From Paraglaciecola arctica BSs20135 (lineage in GTDB: Bacteria > Pseudomonadota > Gammaproteobacteria > Enterobacterales > Alteromonadaceae), in contig NZ_BAEO01000005.1 of NCBI RefSeq assembly GCF_000314995.1, positions 1 to 64,000 on the forward strand: a stretch of 64,000 bases of DNA. Direction: 5' to 3'. The position numbers and the translations under genes are program-made. Positions 43,456-53,237 of the stretch are shown here, in pieces. How positions within the stretch are numbered: the first letter of the stretch is position 1; each line of letters begins with the position of its first letter. The notes under the pieces were generated by a model. The model searched no databases. It was not told the origin of the DNA and was given only the letters and a program-made list of their open reading frames with translations.

Positions 43456-44667
43456 TTATTCATATTTTAAAGCATCTGCCGGATTAACCCTGACCGCTCG
43501 ATACGCAGGGTAAAGGCTAGCCAGAAAACACAAAATAAGTGAGGTAACAATAAGAAATACAACTTGTTGCCATTGTAAATCGGTGGGTACCCCCTGCCCG
43601 TCTGGGCTTAGAAATATTGGAAAATTGAATAATTTGATCACATTATTAATTTGCGTCACTAACAATACACCGGCGGCAACACCAATGACCGTGCCTTTAA
43701 TGCCATTGTAAATGCCATTAAACAGGAAGATACCCATAATATTATTGCGAGTCATGCCTTGGGTTAAGAGTATAGCGATATCACCTTGTTTCTCGGTTAC
43801 CACCATAACTAAAGCCGACACTATGTTAAAAGCTGCCACTGAGATGATCAGTAGCAACATTAATGACATCATGTTCTTCTCCATCTTCACAGCGTCAAAT
43901 AACACACCTTGCTGGTCTCGCCAATTGGTGGAGCTATAACCTTGTGCCTCTAGAGCTTGAACGACACTTTTATAATCAAAGGCATCGGCTAAAAATAAAC
44001 GTGTTTGGGCTAAGGTTGCGGTTTTACTTCTTAACAACCTAGCGGCATCATCGATATGCATAAACACAGCTTTATCGTCTAATGCTGAGCCTAAATCAAA
44101 TATCCCAACAACGTGGAACACTCTTTGGCTGTAAATCCGCCCAAAAGGCCCAAAATAACTATTTTCTGAAGAGATTAAACGGGTTGGATCACCAAGCCGT
44201 AACTTCAATTTGATAGAAAGAGCGCGGCCAATGACGATCCCATATTCACCTTTATGCAAATCACTCAAACGACCAATCGCCATATTCTCAGCAATAATAG
44301 ACAAATATTGCATGACCTCTGGTTGAATGCCTTGAAACATTACCCCTGTGAGCCCTGTAGCAGATTGAACTATACCTTCCGAATCTATCTGCAGTGCACT
44401 ACCAATGACTCCTTCAATCTGCTTAAACCCATCAGGGCTAAATTCTGTATCAGATTTTTTTTGCACTAACACATGGGGAGTGATCCCCAAATTACGTAAC
44501 TTAAGCTCGCCTTCAAAACCATTCATTACTGACAAAACGGTGATCAATGCCATCAACCCAAGGGCAATGCCTGCCACAGAGAAAAAGTTGATAAATGCAA
44601 TAAAATGACTGCCTTTAGATGCTTTGGCGTAACGTAAACCAATAAAGGCTGAAAGTGGGTAAAACAT
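43456..44667 (-). CDS. lolC: Lipoprotein-releasing ABC permease, LolC/LolE family
   Basis: 403 residues: N-terminal amphipathic/TM segment (FIAFINFFSVAGIALGLMALITVLSVMNGFEGEL, very close to LolC/E), a periplasmic domain of about 200 residues, and three C-terminal TMs (AAFNIVSALVMVV, GTVIGVAAGVLLV, VVFLIVTSLILCFLASLYPAYRA). With LolD it extracts mature lipoproteins from the inner membrane. LolC versus LolE cannot be decided from one paralogue, and lolD is not beside it. Divergent from the PilZ-mfd genes. Confidence 0.85.
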   Translation of the reverse strand: MFYPLSAFIGLRYAKASKGSHFIAFINFFSVAGIALGLMALITVLSVMNGFEGELKLRNLGITPHVLVQKKSDTEFSPDGFKQIEGVIGSALQIDSEGIVQSATGLTGVMFQGIQPEVMQYLSIIAENMAIGRLSDLHKGEYGIVIGRALSIKLKLRLGDPTRLISSENSYFGPFGRIYSQRVFHVVGIFDLGSALDDKAVFMHIDDAARLLRSKTATLAQTRLFLADAFDYKSVVQALEAQGYSSTNWRDQQGVLFDAVKMEKNMMSLMLLLIISVAAFNIVSALVMVVTEKQGDIAILLTQGMTRNNIMGIFLFNGIYNGIKGTVIGVAAGVLLVTQINNVIKLFNFPIFLSPDGQGVPTDLQWQQVVFLIVTSLILCFLASLYPAYRAVRVNPADALKYE

Positions 44668-44795
44668 AAAAATGAAACTCTTATAACAACAAAGCAGTTA
44701 AAAATTACGGTTTAACTGTTGGTATACTGATGAATGATGTTGAATAATACGTGCCTGAAGTAAATCTAACAAGCACAGCAAAACCGGGAGAGAAA

Positions 44796-45398
44796 ATGCA
44801 AAACTTATCGCTTGAACAAAAGCATCAACAATTTGATGAATTTTTCATGATCAAGCACAATATTCCAGTCAATATGCGTTTATTAGAAGATGATTTTATT
44901 TTGCCTGATATTGATGATTTACATCACCATATGCCATACGAGTTCCAAATTGCTAGTGAAATATCAGGCATTGATACTAAAGCCTTAAGACCACTGCGCC
45001 GCTTAGGTGAACACGCGGTTGAGTTAGCTGATTTTCTCAATCATCAATCACGAAAAATTGATTTGATGATGTCTCTTATTTTGCAACAACACACAAAACA
45101 TGAACAAACCTTTCAATCATTAAAATTTGGTGGAGGGGGTGTAGTACTTGAGAGTGAAAACGAATTATCAGTAGGCGCTACAATCGAGCTTAAATTATTC
45201 CTAAAAGAAGAAGCCTCAGCCATTTTTTGTTTTGCTGAAGTTATTGCTTGTAAGCCTGAAGATGATACGTACCATGTGTCCTTGATTTTTACCCGTATCC
45301 GTGAAGAAGACCAAGATTTATTGGTCAAAGCCAGTTTACATTTGCAAGCTGCTAAATTACGCAAACGCAAGAACCAAGAAAACCTTAAAAAGAACTAA
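44796..45398 (+). CDS. PilZ-domain protein
   Basis: 200 residues from ATG 44796, with GGGAG at 44786-44790; the GTG at 44751 is a weaker start. An N-terminal helical region (residues 1-100) leads to a PilZ-like beta barrel (about 115-190: SLKFGGGGVVLESENELSVGATIELKLFL ... AEVIACKPEDDTYHVSLIFTRIREEDQDLLVKA). The usual RxxxR is not obvious, so c-di-GMP binding is uncertain. Sits 14 bases before mfd in the same direction and may share its promoter. Confidence 0.7.
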   Translation: MQNLSLEQKHQQFDEFFMIKHNIPVNMRLLEDDFILPDIDDLHHHMPYEFQIASEISGIDTKALRPLRRLGEHAVELADFLNHQSRKIDLMMSLILQQHTKHEQTFQSLKFGGGGVVLESENELSVGATIELKLFLKEEASAIFCFAEVIACKPEDDTYHVSLIFTRIREEDQDLLVKASLHLQAAKLRKRKNQENLKKN

Positions 45399-45412
45399 AA
45401 CGAAAATTATTA

Positions 45413-48400
45413 ATGACTCACAGTATTTTTTCACCACCTTTACCGAACAATACTCTTAAAACTAAAAATGATATTCGCCATTGGGGTAATCTCCAAGGCA
45501 GCAGCACGGCTCTTGTCTTAGCCAATGCCACAAAACTAGCCACTGGTCCGATATTATTAGTTACCGCAGATACACCTAGTGCGATCAAACTTGAAAAAGA
45601 ACTCGATTATTTTTTGCGGGATCAAGCTGTTGATGTGCAACTATTCCCTGATTGGGAAACCCTGCCCTACGATAACTTTTCACCTCATCAAGACATTGTT
45701 TCCCAACGTCTAGAAACACTTTATCAACTGACGCAAAACGAACGCAGAGTATTTATAGTACCCATCAATACCTTAATGATGCGTATGGCGCCAGTAGATT
45801 ACATTGGTAAATATTTACTGATATTAAAGGTCAATCAAAAATTAGACATTAATGATTTTCGTTCAGGACTAGAGCGAGCTGGATATTTGCACGTAAACCA
45901 AGTCATGGGTCACAGCGAGTTTTCTATTCGTGGCAGTATCATCGACTTATTCCCCATGGGCAGTCAACATCCTTATCGCATAGATTTATTTGATGATGAA
46001 GTAGATACCATTAGGCACTTTGATCCAGAAACTCAGCGCTCCGGTGACAAAGTTGCTGAAATCAAATTATTACCTGCCAGAGAATTCCCTACAGATAAAG
46101 ACGCAAGTTTGTTGTTTAGGCAGCAATATCTCAGCAAGTTCGACGCTAATAACAGCAAAGAATCGATTTATTACCAAGTAGGCAAAGGTCTGATGCCCGG
46201 TGGTATTGAATATTACTTACCTTTGTTTTTCGAAAAAACCGCTACTTTATTCGATTACCTTAATCAAGATACCACTGTTTTAATACATGGTGATTTACAG
46301 ACTGCCCATGAAAATCATTGGAAAGATATTAACCATAGATATGAGCAACTGCGCTATAACCTCGCCCGTCCGTTATTACATCCTGCAGACATTTTTCTGC
46401 GTTATGAGGAATTGTTTGGCGCCTTAAAAGAGTGGCCAAGAGTACAAATACAAAACCAAGCACTGACTGAAAAAACCGGAAGCTATAACTTTGCTACTGC
46501 GCCAGTAGATGAAGTTGCATTACAACCCCAAAATAAAGTGCCATGGACATCACTCAAACAACATGTAGCAGATTGGCAGAAACAAAAAGTTAAAGTGTTG
46601 TTTAGTGCTGAATCAGCGGGTCGCCGTGAAGGTTTATTAGAAATACTCACCAAAGCCGAGATTAGGCCCAAGGTTTTTGAAAGTTTTAATGACTTTATGC
46701 AAAGTGCCGAACCTATTGGTATCACAGTAGGCGCAGCCGAGTTTAGTTTTTTACTTGATGAGCCCAAAAGCAAAATTGCTTTTATTACTGAAACCGAATT
46801 ACTCGGACATAAGATCAGCCATAGGCGCAAGCGTGATAAGCGCCAAGGTACAGACGAAAACGCCATAATTCGTAATTTAGCAGAATTACAGATAGGCCAA
46901 CCAGTGGTACATTTTGAACATGGCGTTGGTCGATACTTAGGCTTACAAACACTAGATGCTGGCGGTATTACCACAGAATACTTGGCCATTGAATATGCCA
47001 AACAAGCTAAGTTATATGTGCCTGTAGCCTCTTTGCATTTAATTAGCCGTTATAGCGGCGGTGATATTGACCATGCGCCTTTGCATCATTTGGGCACAGA
47101 AACTTGGGCCAAAGCCAAGAAAAAAGCAGCTGAAAAAGTCCGCGATGTGGCAGCACAGTTATTAGATGTTTACGCCAGACGCGCAGCCAAACCCGGATAT
47201 GCATTCAAAATAGCATGGGATGAATACCAATCTTTTAGTGATAGTTTCCCTTTTGAAGAAACCCTAGACCAACAAAAAGCTATCAACGCAGTGATCCAAG
47301 ATATGGGCTCAGCCAATGCAATGGATAGATTAGTCTGTGGTGATGTAGGTTTTGGTAAAACCGAGGTTGCTATGCGCGCCGCCTTTATCGCTGCTAATCA
47401 GGGTAAACAAGTCGCCATATTAGTGCCTACAACGTTACTTGCCAGTCAACATTTTGAAAATTTCAAAGAACGTTTTGTCAACTGCCCCTTCAGGATTGAA
47501 GTATTATCGCGTTTTGTCAGTGCCAAAGATGCAAAACAAACCATAGCGGCTATTGCTGAAGGTAAAGTGGATATAGTGGTTGGTACCCATACTTTATTGC
47601 AAGACAGTCTTAAGTTTAACGATCTAGGTTTAGTGATTATCGACGAAGAACATCGATTTGGGGTGCGCCAGAAAGAAAAGTTTAAAGCGCTACGCTCTGA
47701 TGTAGATATTTTAACTTTAACCGCCACACCTATTCCAAGAACCTTGAATATGGCCTTAAGTGGTATGCGCGACTTGTCTATTATCGCCACACCTCCGGCT
47801 AAACGTTTACCGATCAAAACCTTTGTACAGCAACGTAATAAAGGATTAATACGCGAAGCCATCATGCGTGAAATATTGCGAGGTGGTCAGGTTTACTTCT
47901 TACATAACGAAGTAGACACCATTGAAAAAACGGCTCAAGAAATTGCTGAAATAGTACCTGAAGCGCGCATAGCTATAGGCCATGGTCAAATGCGTGAACG
48001 TGAACTTGAAAAAGTGATGGCTGACTTTTATCATCAGCGTTTTAACGTGTTGTTGTGTACCACTATTATCGAAACCGGTATCGATGTGCCATCAGCCAAC
48101 ACTATAGTGATGGACAGAGCGGATCATTTAGGTTTAGCGCAACTACATCAATTGCGTGGTCGTGTAGGTCGTTCACATCATCAGGCATACGCCTATTTAC
48201 TTACGCCACATAGAAGACGATTAAGCAAAGACGCGGCGAAACGCCTAGATGCAATTTCATCCTTAGAAGAATTAGGGGCTGGTTTTGCTCTAGCTACCCA
48301 TGATTTAGAAATTCGTGGTGCCGGTGAATTACTCGGAGACGGTCAATCAGGGCAGATTTCTAGTATAGGTTTTACCTTATATATGGATATGTTGGATCAA

Positions 48401-48907
48401 GCAGTAGAAGCCCTTAAAGAAGGTAAAGAACCCTCTTTGGAAGCCGCACTTGCAGAACAAACTGATATTGATTTACGTTTACCAGCGTTATTCCCAGAAG
48501 ATTTTATTCCTGATGTGAACCTACGTTTATCTTTGTATAAAAAGTTGGCGGGCTGCAAAGATGAAAGAGCAGTCAATGAGTTGCAAATAGAACTGATAGA
48601 CAGATTTGGTTTATTGCCACAAAGTGCTAAAAACTTATTAGACATGACAATGTTAAAAATAAAAGCCAAACAAATAGGCATCTCTAAAATAGAAGGTACT
48701 AATAAAGGTGGATTTGTAGAGTTCTCCCTACAAACACAAATAGACCCAGGCTTTATTATTAAATTAATTCAGTCACAACCAAGAATATACAAATTAGATG
48801 GGCCACAAAAACTTAAATTTAACGTGCCTACTGAATCCGCCAAAGATAGACTTGAACTGTTTAATAATATGCTAACCGAGTTTAGCCAACAATTAAGAGC
48901 TGCATAA
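45413..48907 (+). CDS. mfd: Transcription-repair coupling factor Mfd
   Basis: 1164 residues, the normal length. UvrB-homology N-terminus (D1-D2: LVTADTPSAIKLEKELDYF, LFPDWETLPYD), RNA-polymerase-interacting region (HFEHGVGRYLGL), and the RecG-like motor: Walker A GDVGFGKTE, DEEH box, TATPIPRT, then QLRGRVGRS. The TRCF C-terminal domain has LPALFPEDFIPDVNLRLSLYKKL. It frees stalled RNA polymerase and recruits UvrA at lesions. The stop overlaps the next ATG by one base (TAATG). Confidence 0.98.
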   Translation: MTHSIFSPPLPNNTLKTKNDIRHWGNLQGSSTALVLANATKLATGPILLVTADTPSAIKLEKELDYFLRDQAVDVQLFPDWETLPYDNFSPHQDIVSQRLETLYQLTQNERRVFIVPINTLMMRMAPVDYIGKYLLILKVNQKLDINDFRSGLERAGYLHVNQVMGHSEFSIRGSIIDLFPMGSQHPYRIDLFDDEVDTIRHFDPETQRSGDKVAEIKLLPAREFPTDKDASLLFRQQYLSKFDANNSKESIYYQVGKGLMPGGIEYYLPLFFEKTATLFDYLNQDTTVLIHGDLQTAHENHWKDINHRYEQLRYNLARPLLHPADIFLRYEELFGALKEWPRVQIQNQALTEKTGSYNFATAPVDEVALQPQNKVPWTSLKQHVADWQKQKVKVLFSAESAGRREGLLEILTKAEIRPKVFESFNDFMQSAEPIGITVGAAEFSFLLDEPKSKIAFITETELLGHKISHRRKRDKRQGTDENAIIRNLAELQIGQPVVHFEHGVGRYLGLQTLDAGGITTEYLAIEYAKQAKLYVPVASLHLISRYSGGDIDHAPLHHLGTETWAKAKKKAAEKVRDVAAQLLDVYARRAAKPGYAFKIAWDEYQSFSDSFPFEETLDQQKAINAVIQDMGSANAMDRLVCGDVGFGKTEVAMRAAFIAANQGKQVAILVPTTLLASQHFENFKERFVNCPFRIEVLSRFVSAKDAKQTIAAIAEGKVDIVVGTHTLLQDSLKFNDLGLVIIDEEHRFGVRQKEKFKALRSDVDILTLTATPIPRTLNMALSGMRDLSIIATPPAKRLPIKTFVQQRNKGLIREAIMREILRGGQVYFLHNEVDTIEKTAQEIAEIVPEARIAIGHGQMRERELEKVMADFYHQRFNVLLCTTIIETGIDVPSANTIVMDRADHLGLAQLHQLRGRVGRSHHQAYAYLLTPHRRRLSKDAAKRLDAISSLEELGAGFALATHDLEIRGAGELLGDGQSGQISSIGFTLYMDMLDQAVEALKEGKEPSLEAALAEQTDIDLRLPALFPEDFIPDVNLRLSLYKKLAGCKDERAVNELQIELIDRFGLLPQSAKNLLDMTMLKIKAKQIGISKIEGTNKGGFVEFSLQTQIDPGFIIKLIQSQPRIYKLDGPQKLKFNVPTESAKDRLELFNNMLTEFSQQLRAA

Positions 48908-50496
48908 TGACTGACAACATGACAACTCATCCTCTAAAACAGCTGGTTAAGGGGACTTTTTCTGTAAAGCTAGCCCTTTCAGCCCTGCTTAGTATCAGTG
49001 TTTTAGCGCAGCCTGCGAACGCGGTAGAGCAAGAGTGGTGGTTTGACGTTGAAGTGATTTTATTTGAACGTAATTTAGAGGCTGCCAATATCTCTGAAAA
49101 ATTCAAACAATCTCGACTTGAACAACCATCCAGCGACGTCCTTGATTTGCTTACGCCCTATATTAAACCTGATGTAAGTTACTTACGGGCTGGCCTAACC
49201 TATTGCCGTGCATCAAAACAACACGCAATAAAAACACAATATGAACATGATTTTGCGTTTCCCTTGCCAGCACCCGATACAAATATTCCACTATCAATGA
49301 ACCAAAAGCAACAAATCCAAGGTTTAGCTGATAGCTCTAATAAAGTATCCGAAGAAAATTTCCAATATGAAGTAGCTACTAGCGATATATTTTCACACTC
49401 TAATGACAAAGAGTTAAATCAAACAGTAGACTCTGAGGAGGTTAATCCATCTAATCTAGAGCTAACGACAAAAACTAATTTAGCTAGACCACCGATTGAG
49501 GTCGAGTTTATAGAATGGCAAGTTCCTAGCGAGTTTCCTTGTGCCTACGCAGAACAAATTGATCCGTCTTTTGCATCAATTTCAGCATTACAAAACTCAG
49601 CTTCAAGCATCCAATCGGCAAATCATATAGAACGCGTCCCAGAGATCATTAACGGTACACTATGGCATCAAAAGCGCAGCGCATCTTTACTACCTTCGTC
49701 AAACATGAATATGAACGACCTGTACGAAAAGATTAAAAAGCAGCGTAATATCTCGCCAATACTACATATAAACTGGCGCCAACAAGTTAAATTTGGCCTA
49801 AAAAATTCACAAACAATCAGATTATTCGCTGGAAAAAACTATGCAAATCAGTTTGATGCCAATGGTTTACCTTTAATCAAAGATACCGATGATTTATTTG
49901 CTAATTTGGATCCATCATCCCATGAAGTTTATATACCAGAACAAGAATTAGCATTGTTATCCACTGAACAGCAACAAGCACTGACTCAACAAATAAATGG
50001 CACAGGATCAAAAGATGTTACTGATGACTTATTTGCGCGAATTGAGGCTGCACTAGCAGATGATTCGCCCATCAATTTTGAGCAGTCCAATTTGGAAACT
50101 GAACAACAAACAATCAAGACTGCTCCAGCCATACTCAAAGAACTCTGGCAAATAGACGGTGGAATAACGGTATATCTGCGTAAAATAGGCCGAGTGCCCT
50201 ATTTACACATAGATAGTAATTTAGATTTTAGACAACCTATATTTGACCCGAAGAAAGCCCAACCAGTAGCGGACTCAGCAAATAATAGCTCTGATCAAGG
50301 TGCAATAGCTTACAACCAATTGCAACAACCTAGCTCTTTACAACCGAATTTTTTACAAAGTGCTAATTTTAATCAATTAAGGCGGGTGATCAGCAAACAA
50401 GTACATTATTTCGACCATCCCCTATTTGGCATGATTGTAAAAATTAATCGTTATCGTTGGCCAAACGAAGAAGCGCAGCCTGAAACTGATAATTAA
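48907..50496 (+). CDS. csiV: CsiV family periplasmic protein
   Basis: 529 residues with a signal peptide ending at about 40 (PANAVEQ). The mature start EWWFDVEVILFERN is the CsiV landmark, and the C-terminus (VYLRKIGRVPYLHIDSNLDFR ... HPLFGMIVKINRY) is the conserved outer-membrane-like or periplasmic part. CsiV supports lipoprotein/peptidoglycan synthesis and cell shape in Vibrio by working with LpoA. The middle 150-330 is low-complexity and Q-rich. Translationally coupled to mfd (TAATG). Confidence 0.85.
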   Translation: MTDNMTTHPLKQLVKGTFSVKLALSALLSISVLAQPANAVEQEWWFDVEVILFERNLEAANISEKFKQSRLEQPSSDVLDLLTPYIKPDVSYLRAGLTYCRASKQHAIKTQYEHDFAFPLPAPDTNIPLSMNQKQQIQGLADSSNKVSEENFQYEVATSDIFSHSNDKELNQTVDSEEVNPSNLELTTKTNLARPPIEVEFIEWQVPSEFPCAYAEQIDPSFASISALQNSASSIQSANHIERVPEIINGTLWHQKRSASLLPSSNMNMNDLYEKIKKQRNISPILHINWRQQVKFGLKNSQTIRLFAGKNYANQFDANGLPLIKDTDDLFANLDPSSHEVYIPEQELALLSTEQQQALTQQINGTGSKDVTDDLFARIEAALADDSPINFEQSNLETEQQTIKTAPAILKELWQIDGGITVYLRKIGRVPYLHIDSNLDFRQPIFDPKKAQPVADSANNSSDQGAIAYNQLQQPSSLQPNFLQSANFNQLRRVISKQVHYFDHPLFGMIVKINRYRWPNEEAQPETDN

Positions 50497-50530
50497 TAAG
50501 ACCCAGTGCTTTTAGCTCACTGGATCTTAT
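50496..50530. terminator. Bidirectional terminator between csiV and the TonB receptor
   Basis: ATAAG-A-C-CCAGTG pairs with CACTGG-AT-CTTAT. It lies right after the csiV stop and 29 bases from the receptor stop; the two genes converge here. No long T-run. Confidence 0.5.
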
Positions 50531-50558
50531 GCTTTACAATTATGGGAGGTTTGTTGTT

Positions 50559-52985
50559 TTAAAACTCAAATGCCATTTTGATATAGATGTTACGTCCATC
50601 AGTATCGTAAGGTGCATGACGTGAATAAATCAAACCACGGTTAGCCTGATAGGTCGCTTCTTCTGGATAAGAATCAAAGATATTTTCAGCACCTGCACTT
50701 ATAGTAATGTCATTATTCAAATCATAAGTAGCTGAAATATCTGTAAAAACTTCAGAACCAAAATTTTGGAATACATCACCGTCACTGTTACCCGAATAAT
50801 CTGTCCACGGGCCGTAGTATCTGACTCTCGCCATCAAACTGATCATATCCATAGAATAGTTTGCGGTGAAATTAGCTGTGTTTTTTGGTAATAAGTTTTC
50901 AAAGCGGTTACGGGTTGTATCATTGTCAACCAAACTACCATTGAGAACTTCGGTTTTATTATGATTAAGGGCCGATGTTAGGGATAACTTGCCACCACTC
51001 ACGTCTATTGCATAACCTAAAACTAAATCAACACCAGTAGTACGGGTATTAAAATCATTTTGGAAAAAATTAACCCGAGTAATACTTTCGCCACCAACAA
51101 CATTTAATCCAGCAAGCTCTGCTCGCTCCGCATCCGTTACGTTATAGGTTGCGGAAGTACTTAAGCGATTATCCACCTCGACCCGATAGAAATCCAAAGA
51201 GCTATGAAAACCGCTGTCATTACGGTAAACAACTCCAGTACTGATGTTAGTTGACTCTTCTGCTTCAAGAGGCTTAATTGAGATATCATCGCGCTTAGAC
51301 ATGACACTGGCGACAATGCCTTCTGGCGAAAAACGCCCTGAGGTAAATATATTTAAAGTCGTAGTGTCTAAACCTTGTGAGGTGCGTTCACTAAACAATT
51401 GTCCAGGTGTGGGTGATTTGAATCCCGTTGACAAAGTGGCACGGATTGCAAGATCCTGATTAAGTTCGTAACGGCTAGATAACTTGCCTGTTATTTTGCC
51501 ATTTCCGTATTCAGAATATTTCTCGTATCTAGTGGCAAGCCCCAAAGTAAAACTTTCGCTCATGGGTAAATCAATATCCACATATACCGACTGGCTATTT
51601 TGGCTCGACTTACCCGATTGACTGGGCGAAAATCCTGGAAAACCATTTGAACCTGAGGGCAAACCAACAGTAGCACCCACTCCGATATCGTAAGAGGCTA
51701 AGTCTCCAGGTGTTATTTCATAGGTTTCTTTGCGGTATTCCAAACCAAAAGCAATGTTAGCGGCATCAAACAACAGTGACGAAGTCCATATAGTATTGAA
51801 GTCAGCGTTTATGTTGATTTCACTTTGAATTAACTCACCAATATAAAATTCAGTCGGACTAGCAGGCCCTAACGACGCATTGATACTGTCACTCATGCGA
51901 TATTCAATGCTATTTTCTCCAAAACCAGCACTCATATCCCAATCTATGTCACTCGAAGTGGTTCCTTTAAGACCCAGGTTCAAAGTTTTATCTTTATCAT
52001 TCTGCGTAAACTGGGGGGAGAAACCGGCAGGATAAATATCTCTTAGGTCAAAATCAGCAAATACCTCAGTCAAATTGAATGCACTGGTGCTATCTGGATT
52101 ACGCCAGTTAAAATCGGTCAGACCTTCTCCCCAACCATAAGTACCAAACAAATAGGCTAAACCTAACTGAGTGTTTAACTCTGAATTAAGGGCCAAACGG
52201 AAAGTCTCTGATTGTGGTTGCCCCCAATTTTGTACTGGACTAGGCACAGTAACATCTGGGTGCTCAGCAGCGAACAGAATCGCATCGGGACGCTGACGAC
52301 TGCGTGAGGTTTTTTCGGCATTTGCGTATTCAAAACTGGTTGTAACAAAGCCATCATCAGCTAATTTGAACCCGCTTTTAATGCCCGCCCTAATGTTTTC
52401 GCCATCACCTTCACTGTACTCAGAGTATTGAGCAAAACCTTTCACATCGATGCCGTCATCAAGAATAATATTTATCACTCCCGCAATAGCATCCGAGCCA
52501 TATTGTGCAGATGCTCCATCACGCAAGACTTCAATACGTTTAATGGCAGACGAGGGAATTTGCGCTAAATCAGGCGCCTGAGCACCATTAGCACCTAATA
52601 AAGCAGAACGATGACGACGTTTACCGTTAACCAACACCAAAGTGTGATCAGGTGATAAACCTCGTAAAGTAGCGGGCCTGACAAATACCTGACCGTCTTC
52701 CAAAGGCAAACGTTGTACTTTATATGAAGGCACAATTTGTGCGAGCATATCCGACAAGTCTTCAGAGGCGGTACTGCTCAGTTCGCTGGCGGAAATAAGA
52801 TCAATTGGTGCGCTCGAATCAAACACGGTTTTTTCTGAAGAGCGGGTACCGGTAACAATAATACTTTCCATGTTATTTTTATTTTCGCCTTGTGCCACCT
52901 CTTCGGCGAAACTCACTACTGGCACTAAAATGCCGATACCACACACAAGACACACTGCACTGGAAATCTTAGACAACGTAAACAT
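50559..52985 (-). CDS. TonB-dependent receptor (plug plus barrel)
   Basis: 808 residues, signal peptide to about 28 (VSFAEE). TonB box-like segment then plug domain: IIVTGTRSSEKTVFDSSAPI, LRGLSPDHTLVLVNGKRRHRSALL and IKRIEVLRDGASAQYGSDAIAGVINI. The barrel ends with the aromatic C-terminus (IKMAFEF). The plug resembles vitamin B12/siderophore or carbohydrate-type outer-membrane receptors; the ligand cannot be told. No Fur box is seen upstream, unlike the receptor at 2368, so regulation may be by another signal. Divergent from a Tat-exported aminotransferase, a pairing worth noting. Confidence 0.92.
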   Translation of the reverse strand: MFTLSKISSAVCLVCGIGILVPVVSFAEEVAQGENKNNMESIIVTGTRSSEKTVFDSSAPIDLISASELSSTASEDLSDMLAQIVPSYKVQRLPLEDGQVFVRPATLRGLSPDHTLVLVNGKRRHRSALLGANGAQAPDLAQIPSSAIKRIEVLRDGASAQYGSDAIAGVINIILDDGIDVKGFAQYSEYSEGDGENIRAGIKSGFKLADDGFVTTSFEYANAEKTSRSRQRPDAILFAAEHPDVTVPSPVQNWGQPQSETFRLALNSELNTQLGLAYLFGTYGWGEGLTDFNWRNPDSTSAFNLTEVFADFDLRDIYPAGFSPQFTQNDKDKTLNLGLKGTTSSDIDWDMSAGFGENSIEYRMSDSINASLGPASPTEFYIGELIQSEININADFNTIWTSSLLFDAANIAFGLEYRKETYEITPGDLASYDIGVGATVGLPSGSNGFPGFSPSQSGKSSQNSQSVYVDIDLPMSESFTLGLATRYEKYSEYGNGKITGKLSSRYELNQDLAIRATLSTGFKSPTPGQLFSERTSQGLDTTTLNIFTSGRFSPEGIVASVMSKRDDISIKPLEAEESTNISTGVVYRNDSGFHSSLDFYRVEVDNRLSTSATYNVTDAERAELAGLNVVGGESITRVNFFQNDFNTRTTGVDLVLGYAIDVSGGKLSLTSALNHNKTEVLNGSLVDNDTTRNRFENLLPKNTANFTANYSMDMISLMARVRYYGPWTDYSGNSDGDVFQNFGSEVFTDISATYDLNNDITISAGAENIFDSYPEEATYQANRGLIYSRHAPYDTDGRNIYIKMAFEF

Positions 52986-53052
52986 AATAAATTTAAACCC
53001 TAGAATTAGTTAATATGAGTATTCAAGGGCGTCACAATGTCATGACTACATT

Positions 53053-53078
53053 ACAGATAAGTGACAGATAAGTGACAG
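53053..53078. repeat. Tandem 11-bp repeat in the divergent promoter region
   Basis: ACAGATAAGTG occurs twice in direct tandem (53053-53063, 53064-53074) followed by ACAG. It lies between the receptor and aminotransferase genes, so it could be an operator for both. Confidence 0.45.
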
Positions 53079-53237
53079 AAAAATAACACTTTTTTATTTA
53101 GATTTTATTTGACTGAATAAACCGGGAGAATAAATACTCATTAAACCAGCAAAAACTCTAAATATATTATTACTAGTCTAACTGTCACAATTGCAGGCTA
53201 TATTGTTAGTCTAATTTAGACAGAATAAGTACAACAA